This document shows, piece after piece, positions 18,610 through 25,558 of a DNA stretch of 64,000 nucleotides (its first letter is position 1; every line of letters begins with the position of its first letter). The notes beneath the pieces are model-generated. The model did not search any database, was not told the origin of the DNA, and saw only the letters and a program-made list of their open reading frames with translations. A program made the position numbers and the translations under genes. Origin of the DNA: JACCVL01 sp963695375. GTDB taxonomy: Bacteria > Actinomycetota > Actinomycetes > Propionibacteriales > Nocardioidaceae. The stretch covers positions 248,001-312,000 of the forward strand of contig OY968767.1 in assembly GCA_963695375.1 (NCBI GenBank), in the 5' to 3' direction.

Positions 18610-19680
18610 GCCAGCCGCGGCCAGCCAGGCCCGCATCCGATCCTCGCAGTGTCGCAGGTGGGCCAGCGGCACCCGCTCCGCCTGGGTGTGCGCCAAGGAG
18701 GGGTCACCCGGCCCGTAGTTGACCGCGGGGACGCCGAGCGCGGTGAACTGCGACACGTCGGTCCAACCGAACTTGGGTTTCGGCTCGCCACCGACTGCCC
18801 GCACGAAGGCGGCGGCCGCGGGCCGGTCCAGTCCGGGCATCGCTCCGGGCGCCGAGTCCCGGAGCACCAGCTCGAAGCCGTCGAAGACCTCCGCCAGGTG
18901 GGCCATGGCCTGCTCGACGTCGCGGTCCGGCGCGAAGCGGTAGTTGACCGACACCCGGCACTCGTCGGGCAGCACGTTGCCGGCCACTCCACCCTCGATG
19001 CCGACCGCGTTCAGCCCCTCACGGTAGGTGAGGCCGTCGATGACCGGCTGTCGCGGCTGATAGGCCACCAGCCGGTCGAGCACCGGTGCGGCGCCGTGAA
19101 TCGCGTTCACTCCCATCCACCACCGCGCGCTGTGCGCCCGCTCACCCCGCGCGACGACGTCGACGCGCATCGTGCCCTGGCAGCCCGCCTCCACCACCGC
19201 ACCGCTCGGCTCCATCAGGATGGCGAAGTCGGCGGCGAGCAGCTCCGGCCGGGTCCGCGCCAGCCGGCCGAGACCGTTGTGCTCGGCCTCGATCTCCTCG
19301 CACTCGTAGAACAGGTACGTCACGTCCCGCACCGGCTCCGGCAGCGAGGCGGCCAGCAGCAGGCCGATGGCGACCCCGCCCTTCATGTCGCAGGAGCCCA
19401 GGCCGTGCAGGTGCTCGGCGTCGAGCCGGGACGGCAGGTTGGCGTTGACCGGCACGGTGTCGATGTGCCCCGCGACGACCACCCGCTCCGAGCGGCCGAG
19501 GTCGGTGCGGGCCAGGACACTGTTGCCGTCTCGGACGACCTCGAGGTGTGGCACCGCACCCAAGGCCTCGCCGATGGCGGTCGCGATGTCGGCCTCGTCG
19601 GCGGAGACCGACTCGATGTCGACCAGCGCGGCGGTCAGGTCGACGACGTCGGCGGTCAGGTCCAGTCGGGAAGCGGGCAT
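18607..19680 (-). CDS. dapE: Succinyl-diaminopimelate desuccinylase
   Basis: A 357-residue M20-family dizinc amidohydrolase converting N-succinyl-LL-DAP to LL-DAP and succinate in the lysine/peptidoglycan pathway. Metal ligands are seen in VVAGHIDTVPV, LGSCDMKGG and YECEEIEAEHNGL, and the actinobacterial segment GWTDVSQFTALGVPAVNYGP is near the C-terminus. ATG 19680 is chosen because GACAAT lies exactly 7 bases upstream, the spacing of the other leaderless promoters here; ATG 19689 is possible. dapD lies 750 bases away in the divergent direction. Confidence 0.93.
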   Translation of the reverse strand: MPASRLDLTADVVDLTAALVDIESVSADEADIATAIGEALGAVPHLEVVRDGNSVLARTDLGRSERVVVAGHIDTVPVNANLPSRLDAEHLHGLGSCDMKGGVAIGLLLAASLPEPVRDVTYLFYECEEIEAEHNGLGRLARTRPELLAADFAILMEPSGAVVEAGCQGTMRVDVVARGERAHSARWWMGVNAIHGAAPVLDRLVAYQPRQPVIDGLTYREGLNAVGIEGGVAGNVLPDECRVSVNYRFAPDRDVEQAMAHLAEVFDGFELVLRDSAPGAMPGLDRPAAAAFVRAVGGEPKPKFGWTDVSQFTALGVPAVNYGPGDPSLAHTQAERVPLAHLRHCEDRMRAWLAAAG

Positions 19681-19687
19681 GCCGGGC

Positions 19688-19693
19688 ATTGTC
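19688..19693 (-). promoter_or_regulatory. -10 box GACAAT of probable leaderless dapE promoter
   Basis: GACAAT (minus strand), 7 bases, then ATG 19680. The first position departs from the TAnnnT pattern. Confidence 0.4.
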
Positions 19694-19723
19694 ACCCACC
19701 GCCCGGAACGGACGGTGACCGGC

Positions 19724-20395
19724 TCAGTCGGTGAAGGCGCAGAACTCGTTGCCCTCGGGGTCGGCGAGGACGTGCCATTCGATCTCCGCGTCGGGCTCGC
19801 GGAGCAGACGGGCGCCCGCGTCGAGCAGCGGTTGGACCGCACCGGCCGTGACGTCCCAGTGCACTCGGTTCTTGACCGCCTTGGGCTCGGGCACCGGGCT
19901 GAAGTCGAAGGAGTCGAACGGAACGCCCGGGATGTCGTCGACATAGCTGAAGCCGTGCTCGGAGTGCACGAGGTTCCCGCCCAGGACGTCGGCCCACCAG
20001 GCCGCGATCGAGGCCGCGTCGACGGCGTCGACCCCGACCTCGTACAACCGGTAGTCGTCGACCCGCTCCCGCACGAACACACACAGCTCGCCGCCCTCCG
20101 GGTCGGCCATCACGGTCCACGGGAACTCGCCCTCCGCCGACAGCCGCACCGCGCCGAACCCCTCCACCTCACCGACCGAGGTGGCGTTCACGTCCAGGTG
20201 CACGCGCTGCTTGACCGTGCGCGGCTCGTCCACCCGATTGACCCAGACCCCGGCCTCGGGGGTGGCCCCCACCAGGTGCACGTCGCCGTCGTCGAGGCGC
20301 TCGCTGCGCAGCCCCAGTGCGGCGGCCCAGAAGCCGGCCATCCGGTCCGGGTCGGTCGCGTCGATGCACAGGTCCTTGTAGCGGGCGAGTGGCAT
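19724..20395 (-). CDS. Two-domain VOC (glyoxalase-fold) protein
   Basis: A 223-residue protein with two tandem vicinal-oxygen-chelate modules: about 1-110 (MPLARYKDLCIDATDPDRMA; FPWTVMADPEGGELCVF) and 111-223 (VDAVDAASIAAWWADVLGG; EWHVLADPEGNEFCAFTD). The repeated DPEGxE(F/L)C ending shows internal duplication. The family includes glyoxalases, dioxygenases and antibiotic-binding proteins; the substrate cannot be inferred. Its leaderless promoter is back to back with that of dapD. Confidence 0.83.
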   Translation of the reverse strand: MPLARYKDLCIDATDPDRMAGFWAAALGLRSERLDDGDVHLVGATPEAGVWVNRVDEPRTVKQRVHLDVNATSVGEVEGFGAVRLSAEGEFPWTVMADPEGGELCVFVRERVDDYRLYEVGVDAVDAASIAAWWADVLGGNLVHSEHGFSYVDDIPGVPFDSFDFSPVPEPKAVKNRVHWDVTAGAVQPLLDAGARLLREPDAEIEWHVLADPEGNEFCAFTD

Positions 20396-20402
20396 GACGC
20401 GC

Positions 20403-20408
20403 ACCCTA
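20403..20408 (-). promoter_or_regulatory. -10 box TAGGGT of leaderless VOC-gene promoter
   Basis: TAGGGT on the minus strand, 7 bases, then ATG 20395. Its centre is only 17 bases from the divergent dapD -10 box. Confidence 0.6.
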
Positions 20409-20419
20409 GGGGATCCCGG

Positions 20420-20425
20420 TACGGT
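20420..20425 (+). promoter_or_regulatory. -10 box TACGGT of leaderless dapD promoter
   Basis: TACGGT is followed by 7 bases and GTG 20433, with no Shine-Dalgarno sequence. The two start codons of this divergent pair are only 37 bases apart. Confidence 0.55.
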
Positions 20426-20432
20426 CACCTCC

Positions 20433-21413
20433 GTGACGAAGCCCGACGACTCCGCAACCGGTGAGATCTCCGAGGTCAGGCACGCGGGAACCGCCTGGGG
20501 CGTCGGCCTCGCCACCGTCGCGGCCGACGGCCAGGTGCTCGACACCTGGTATCCCGGCCCCTTCCTCGGCACGGCATCGAAGGCGACGGTGGAGGCCGAC
20601 GAGCGACGTCTGGGCGCGCTGGCGACGCCCGACGAGGTGCGCGGCGTGCGCCGCGAGGTGGTGCGGCGGGAGATCGAGCTGTCCGCCGCCCCAGCCGACG
20701 CTCCGGACGCCTACCTGCGGCTGCACCTGCTCAGCACCCGCCTGGTCGCGCCGCACGGCCAGAACCTCGACGGCATCTTCAACCGGCTCAGCAACGTGGT
20801 GTGGACCTCCCTGGGGCCGTGTGCCGTGGACCGGTTCGAGGAGGTCCGCGCGCGGGCCCGTGCCGCCGGCGTCCACCTGCAGGTGACCAGCATCGACAAG
20901 TTCCCGCGGATGACCGACTACGTCGTGCCGGACGGGGTGCGGATCGGCGACGCCGACCGGGTCCGCCTGGGCGCGCACCTGGCCAGCGGCACGACGGTGA
21001 TGCACGAGGGCTTCGTCAACTTCAACGCCGGCACGCTCGGCACCTCGATGATCGAGGGTCGGGTGTCGGCCGGGGTGGTCGTGGGAGACGGCAGCGACAT
21101 CGGCGGCGGCGCCTCGGTGATGGGCACCCTGTCCGGCGGCGGCACCGAGGTGGTTCGGATCGGGCGGCGCTGCCTGCTCGGCGCCAACGCCGGGCTCGGC
21201 ATCTCGCTCGGGGACGACTGCGTGGTGGAGGCCGGCTGTTACGTGACCGCCGGGACGAAGGTCACTCGGCCGGACGGCGAGGTGGTCAAGGCGCGCGACC
21301 TGTCCGGCCGGGACGGGCTGCAGTTCTGGCGCAACTCGGTGACCGGGGCGATCGAGGTGCGTCCCCGCCGCGGCGGAGGCATCGACCTGAACGCCGACCT
21401 GCACGCGAACTGA
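20433..21413 (+). CDS. dapD: Tetrahydrodipicolinate N-succinyltransferase
   Basis: A 326-residue enzyme of the succinylase branch of diaminopimelate synthesis. After an N-terminal domain the left-handed beta-helix (about 170-280) is clear: SGTTVMHEGFVNFNAGTLG, SMIEGRVSAGVVVGDGSDIG, RRCLLGANAGLGISLGDDC. This matches the actinobacterial DapD class. GTG 20433 fits the leaderless promoter; an upstream in-frame ATG (20394) lies antisense to the neighbouring start and is unlikely. Confidence 0.94.
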   Translation: MTKPDDSATGEISEVRHAGTAWGVGLATVAADGQVLDTWYPGPFLGTASKATVEADERRLGALATPDEVRGVRREVVRREIELSAAPADAPDAYLRLHLLSTRLVAPHGQNLDGIFNRLSNVVWTSLGPCAVDRFEEVRARARAAGVHLQVTSIDKFPRMTDYVVPDGVRIGDADRVRLGAHLASGTTVMHEGFVNFNAGTLGTSMIEGRVSAGVVVGDGSDIGGGASVMGTLSGGGTEVVRIGRRCLLGANAGLGISLGDDCVVEAGCYVTAGTKVTRPDGEVVKARDLSGRDGLQFWRNSVTGAIEVRPRRGGGIDLNADLHAN

Positions 21414-21447
21414 CCGGCTGCGGACGGCCCGTACCGTTGTCGGTCCG

Positions 21448-22422
21448 ATGAGCTCTCCGACCCGACCGCTGCGCACGCTGGTCACCGTGGTGGCCGCGCT
21501 CGCCGTCCTCGGCGTGCTGGTGGTGGCCGGGGTCTTCGTGCTGCGCACCGTGGTGGGCACGCTGCCCGGCGAGGCGGTGTGCACGGCCGAGGTCGACGGC
21601 AGCAGTGTCGACCTCGACCAGGAGCAGGCGAGGTACGCCGCGACCATCGCAGCGCTCAGCGTGCGTCGGCAGATGCCGGCGCGGGCCGCGTCCATCGCGC
21701 TGGCGACGGCCTACCAAGAGTCGAAGATCCTCAACCTCGACTACGGGGACCGCGACTCGCTCGGGCTCTTCCAGCAACGCCCCAGCCAGGGGTGGGGCCG
21801 GCCGGCCCAGCTGATGGACCCGTACTACGCGACCAACGCCTTCTACGACGCGCTCGCCGAGGTCGACGGCTATCAGGACATGCCGATCGACGAGGCGGCG
21901 CAGGAGGTGCAGCGCTCCGCGGACGGGAGCGCCTACGCCACGCACGAGCTGAACGCGCGGGCGCTCGCCTCGGCCTTGACTGGCTACAGCCCCGCGGCGT
22001 TCAGCTGCGAGGTGGACACTCCCGAGGTCGCCGAGCAGCAGGCCGGCTCGTCGGGACTGACGCCACGGGCGGAGGCGGTGCGGAAGGAGGTGGCGCTGGC
22101 CTTCGGGGACGTCGCCGCGGGCGGCTTCGCCCCCGGTGGAGTCGCGTCCGGACACAGCGAGGGGTCCACCCACTACGCCGGCCGCGCCGTGGACTACTTC
22201 TTCCGCCCGGTGGGACCGGCGAACAACCAGCGCGGCTGGGCGCTGGCGCACTTCCTGGTCGCCCAGGCGGAGCGGCTGTCGATCTCGACGGTGATCTTCG
22301 ACGACCGGATCTGGACTGCGGCCCGGTCCGGCGAGGGATGGCGGGAGTACGACGAGGGGGACGGCTCGGGCGACTCGACCGTGCTGCGCCACCTCGACCA
22401 TGTGCACGTCGACGTGGCCTGA
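21448..22422 (+). CDS. Membrane-anchored two-domain cell-wall hydrolase candidate
   Basis: A 324-residue protein with an N-terminal transmembrane anchor (about 9-34). The first extracellular part resembles a lysozyme-like/transglycosylase fold: ATAYQESKILNLDYGDRDSL followed by GLFQQRPSQGWG, with a Glu in catalytic position. The second part has the spacing of VanY/M15-type metallopeptidases: GSTHYAGRAVDYFF and, near the end, HLDHVHVD, giving His/Asp/His ligands. Together they suggest cleavage of both glycan and peptide (inference). Family assignment is tentative. TACCGT lies 10 bases before the ATG. It ends in a strong hairpin shared with dapC. Confidence 0.65.
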   Translation: MSSPTRPLRTLVTVVAALAVLGVLVVAGVFVLRTVVGTLPGEAVCTAEVDGSSVDLDQEQARYAATIAALSVRRQMPARAASIALATAYQESKILNLDYGDRDSLGLFQQRPSQGWGRPAQLMDPYYATNAFYDALAEVDGYQDMPIDEAAQEVQRSADGSAYATHELNARALASALTGYSPAAFSCEVDTPEVAEQQAGSSGLTPRAEAVRKEVALAFGDVAAGGFAPGGVASGHSEGSTHYAGRAVDYFFRPVGPANNQRGWALAHFLVAQAERLSISTVIFDDRIWTAARSGEGWREYDEGDGSGDSTVLRHLDHVHVDVA

Positions 22423-22446
22423 CCCCGCCACCCGGGCGGTGGTCAG
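22419..22446. terminator. Bidirectional hairpin between cell-wall hydrolase gene and dapC
   Basis: CTGACC plus CCGCC (22419-22429) pair with GGCGG and GGTCAG (22435-22446), giving 11 bp with one bulged T and a 5-base loop. The upstream gene's TGA stop lies in the stem. Confidence 0.65.
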
Positions 22447-23559
22447 TCAGCGCAGCCGCGCGACGGCTGCCTCGACCCGCTCGTCGCTGGCGGTGAGGGC
22501 GACCCGCACGTGGCGAGCCCCCGCGGTTCCGTAGAAGTCGCCGGGGGCCACCAGCACCCCGCGCCGGGCAAGGTCGGCCACGGTGTCGTCACACGGCTCG
22601 TCCCGGCTCGCCCACAGGTACAGCCCGGCCTCGGAGTGGTCGACGCGGAAGCCGGCCCGCACCAGTGCGGCCCGCAGCAGGTCGCGCCGGCGGGCGTAGC
22701 GGGCGCGCTGGACGGCCACATGCTCGTCGTCGGCCAGCGCCGCGGTCGCCGCTCGCTGCACCGGAGCGGGCACCATCAGGCCGAGGTTGCGGCGGACGGA
22801 CAGCAGCTCGGCGACCAGCCGCTCGTCGCCGGCGACGAAGCCGGCGCGGTAGCCGGCCATGCTCGACCGCTTGGACAGCGAGTGCAGCGCCAGGACGCCG
22901 TCATGCGAGCCGCCGCAGACGTCCGGATGCAGCACCGACACCGGCTGCGCCTCCCAGCCGAGCTCGAGGTAGCACTCGTCCGAGACCGTCACCGCGCCCC
23001 GCTCGCGCGCCCAGGCCACGACCTTCCGCAGGTGCTCGGCCGGCAGCACCCCACCGGTCGGGTTGGACGGCGAGTTGACCCACACCAGCGCCGGACGGCG
23101 CGGGCCCAGCGCGGTCAGGCTGTCGGCCGCCAGCACCTCGCAACCCGCCAGCCGGGCCCCGAGCTCGTAGGTGGGGTAGGCCAGCTCCGGGATCACGACC
23201 AGGTCGTCGCTGCCGAGGCCGAGGTGCAGTGCGAGCGACGCGACCAGCTCCTTCAGCCCGATCGTGGGCAGCACGGCGGCCGGCGACACCCCGGCGACGC
23301 CGAAGCGGCGCCGCAGCCAGTCGGCGGCGGCGGCGCGGAGCTCGGGAGTGCCGACCGTCTGGGGATACCCCGCGGCATCCGAGCCCGCGACGAGCGCCTG
23401 CTGGACGACCTGCGGAGTGGGGTCGACCGGCGTGCCGATCGACAGGTCGACGATGCCGTCCGGGTGGGCGGCCGCGGTGGCGCGAGCCGGCGCGAGCCGG
23501 TCCCACGGGAAGGCGGGCAGCCGGGCGGACACCGGCCGGTGTCCGCGGTCGGGGGTCAC
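22447..23559 (-). CDS. dapC: N-succinyldiaminopimelate aminotransferase
   Basis: A 370-residue PLP aminotransferase of fold type I. It has the substrate segment LSIGTPVDPTPQVV, AGYPQTVGTPELR, the cofactor region WVNSPSNPTGGVL, SDECYLELGW and the Schiff-base lysine in LHSLSKRSSMAGYRAGF. Assignment to DapC rather than another class I aminotransferase rests on the fused context with the ferredoxin gene, the order seen in mycobacteria. GTG 23559 overlaps the ferredoxin stop (GTGA); GTG 23532 is an alternative start. Confidence 0.9.
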   Translation of the reverse strand: MTPDRGHRPVSARLPAFPWDRLAPARATAAAHPDGIVDLSIGTPVDPTPQVVQQALVAGSDAAGYPQTVGTPELRAAAADWLRRRFGVAGVSPAAVLPTIGLKELVASLALHLGLGSDDLVVIPELAYPTYELGARLAGCEVLAADSLTALGPRRPALVWVNSPSNPTGGVLPAEHLRKVVAWARERGAVTVSDECYLELGWEAQPVSVLHPDVCGGSHDGVLALHSLSKRSSMAGYRAGFVAGDERLVAELLSVRRNLGLMVPAPVQRAATAALADDEHVAVQRARYARRRDLLRAALVRAGFRVDHSEAGLYLWASRDEPCDDTVADLARRGVLVAPGDFYGTAGARHVRVALTASDERVEAAVARLR

Positions 23560-23879
23560 TCCTGGTTCTGCGGCGGGAGCGAGCCGATCGAGGGGTGGTC
23601 CTTGTCGATGACGCCGAGCTTGGCGGCGCCGCCGGGCGAGCCGAGGTCGTCGAAGAACTCGACGTTGGCGGCGTAGTAGCTCTTCCACTCCTCGGGGGTG
23701 TCGTCTTCGTAGAAGATGGCCTCGACCGGGCAGACGGGCTCACAGGCTCCGCAGTCGACGCACTCGTCAGGGTGGATGTAGAGCATCCGCTGACCCTCGT
23801 AGATGCAGTCGACCGGACACTCGTCGACACAGCCTCGGTCCTTGACGTCCACACACGGCTGCGCGATGACGTAGGTCAC
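23556..23879 (-). CDS. fdxA: 7Fe ferredoxin
   Basis: A 107-residue low-potential electron carrier with a [3Fe-4S] and a [4Fe-4S] cluster. The first cluster segment is VDVKDRGCVDECPVDCIYEG, the second ECVDCGACEPVCPVEAIFYE; the C-terminal extension (EEWKSYYAANVEFFDDLG) is typical of actinobacterial FdxA/FdxC. GTG 23879 has a very strong ribosome site (GGAGGAGGG). It is translationally coupled to dapC. Confidence 0.95.
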   Translation of the reverse strand: MTYVIAQPCVDVKDRGCVDECPVDCIYEGQRMLYIHPDECVDCGACEPVCPVEAIFYEDDTPEEWKSYYAANVEFFDDLGSPGGAAKLGVIDKDHPSIGSLPPQNQE

Positions 23880-23994
23880 CTGGTCCCTCCTCCGATCGGG
23901 TGGACCCCGCTGGTGCCTGGGGCCCGACGTACGAAGCCTAGTATCTCCCGCGCCGGACGCCGGCGGATCTCCCCCCCACCACGCGGGAGCGACA

Positions 23995-25050
23995 GTGCCC
24001 CTGACCGCAGCCGACATCGGCACCCGCGTCGTCGTGCGCCGCCGGCTCGCGGGGCAGGTGGGCCCGAGCGGCGGCCCGGCGCTGGCCGATGTGCTCGGCG
24101 TGCTGGAGGGCTTCGACGACGCCGAGGTCGCGGTGCGCCGTGAGGACGGCACGCTGGTCCGCTTCCGGCGGGACGAGCTGGTCACCGGCAAGCCGGTGCC
24201 GCCGCGGGTGGCGACCCTGCTCCGGGTCAGCGCCGACCGGTTGGAGTCCATCGCCGACGCGGGCTGGCCGGCGACCACGGTCGAGAACGTCGGGGCCTGG
24301 CGGTTGCGCGCGGCCGGCGGCTTCACCGGCCGGGCGAACTCGGCGCTGCCGGCGGGCGACCCGGGCCTGCCGGTCGGTGCGGCCCTGGACCGGGTCCGGG
24401 AGTTCTACGACCGGCGCGGGCTGCCGCCGTTGCTGCAGGTGGTCGTCGGATCCGGGCTGGAGCGAGAGCTTCCGGCCGCGGGCTGGCAGATCGCCCGGCA
24501 CGAGGAGGGCGTCCTGGTCCAGGTGGCCTCGGTGGCGCAGGCCAGGCGGGCCGCCCGACGGCTCCGCCCGGGCGGAGCCGTCGGCCCGGTGCTGCTGTCC
24601 GGCACGCTCACCGCGGGATGGATCGGCCTCTACGGGCGCACCGGTGCCGTCCCGCGCGAGGTGCTCGAGCACGTCCTCGCCGGACCGGAGCAGGTGTGCC
24701 TGGCGTCGATCGAGGACCCACCGGCCGCCATCGGCCGTGCGGTGGTGACCGGCGACTGGCTCGGCCTGTCCGCGGTCGAGGTCACCGCCGACCGGCGCCG
24801 GGAGGGGCTGGCCCGCCGGGTGGTCGACGCGCTGCTCGCCTGGGGGGCCGAGCACGGCGCCACCTCGGCATACCTGCAGACCCTGCCGGCCAACGCCGCG
24901 GCGCTCGCGCTCTACGAGAGGTACGGGTTCGTGACCCACCACCGGTACCGCTACTGGCGGCCGGTCGACACCTCGGCGGCGGACTCGGTGCCCGGAGCGG
25001 CGGGGTCGGTCCCCTTCTCGCTGACCGGCCAGGGGATCAGCGCGCCGTAG
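23995..25050 (+). CDS. GNAT acetyltransferase with N-terminal accessory domain
   Basis: A 351-residue protein. The N-terminal 65 residues form an SH3-like module (IGTRVVVRRRLAGQVGPSGG; VAVRREDGTLVRFRRDELV). The C-terminal GNAT domain (about 230-320) has the acetyl-CoA loop RREGLARRVVDALLAWGAEH and ends LYERYGFVTHHRYRYW. The layout resembles the mycobacterial Rv0428c family; the substrate is unknown. GTG 23995 has GGAG 5 bases upstream. The last 33 codons (after YWRPV) run antisense through the end of the convergent flavin reductase gene and look like a readthrough tail. Confidence 0.83.
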   Translation: MPLTAADIGTRVVVRRRLAGQVGPSGGPALADVLGVLEGFDDAEVAVRREDGTLVRFRRDELVTGKPVPPRVATLLRVSADRLESIADAGWPATTVENVGAWRLRAAGGFTGRANSALPAGDPGLPVGAALDRVREFYDRRGLPPLLQVVVGSGLERELPAAGWQIARHEEGVLVQVASVAQARRAARRLRPGGAVGPVLLSGTLTAGWIGLYGRTGAVPREVLEHVLAGPEQVCLASIEDPPAAIGRAVVTGDWLGLSAVEVTADRRREGLARRVVDALLAWGAEHGATSAYLQTLPANAAALALYERYGFVTHHRYRYWRPVDTSAADSVPGAAGSVPFSLTGQGISAP

Positions 25051-25526
25051 TGCGACCGGTAGTACAGCAGCGGGCGCTCGTGGTCGGCCGCCACCGCGGC
25101 GCCGACCACCTCACCGACCAGGATCGTGTGGTCCGACCCGTCGTAGGCCGCCCAGGTGCGGCACTCCAGCCAGGCGAGGGCCCCGTCGACGAGCGCCACC
25201 TCGGTCACCTCACCACGGTGGTGCGGCACCCGGTCCAGCTGGTGGCTGATGTCGCGGCCGCGGGTGGCCAGCCAGGTCGCGACGTCTCGCGCGGACTCCG
25301 CCAGCACCGAGATGCCCCACACGCCGGCAGCCAGCACCGGGTCGTGCAACCGGTTGTGGTGGTCCACGCAGACCAGCACCAGCGGCGGGTCGAGCGACAC
25401 GGAGGTGAAGGCGCTGGCCGTGATCGCGTGGTCGACACCGTCGTGCACGGTGGTCAGCACGGTCACCCCGCTGGCGAACCGGCCGAGCGTCGCGCGGAAG
25501 GCGGTGTCGTCGAGCAGGGGAGGCAC
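24951..25526 (-). CDS. Flavin reductase-like protein (FMN-binding split barrel)
   Basis: A 191-residue HpaC/RutF-type flavin reductase that supplies reduced flavin to a monooxygenase. It has FRATLGRFASGVTVLTTVHD, ITASAFTSVSLDPPLVLVCV, GVWGISVLAESARDVA and the C-terminal RPLLYYRSHYGALI. GTG 25526 fits a leaderless promoter; no partner monooxygenase is adjacent. The final 25 codons (after PWPVSEKG) overlap the end of the GNAT gene on the other strand. Confidence 0.87.
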   Translation of the reverse strand: MPPLLDDTAFRATLGRFASGVTVLTTVHDGVDHAITASAFTSVSLDPPLVLVCVDHHNRLHDPVLAAGVWGISVLAESARDVATWLATRGRDISHQLDRVPHHRGEVTEVALVDGALAWLECRTWAAYDGSDHTILVGEVVGAAVAADHERPLLYYRSHYGALIPWPVSEKGTDPAAPGTESAAEVSTGRQ

Positions 25527-25533
25527 GGCTGCG

Positions 25534-25539
25534 AGCCTA
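25534..25539 (-). promoter_or_regulatory. -10 box TAGGCT of leaderless flavin reductase promoter
   Basis: TAGGCT on the minus strand, 7 bases, then GTG 25526. Confidence 0.6.
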
Positions 25540-25558
25540 GGCGCCGGGGCCGACCCGC

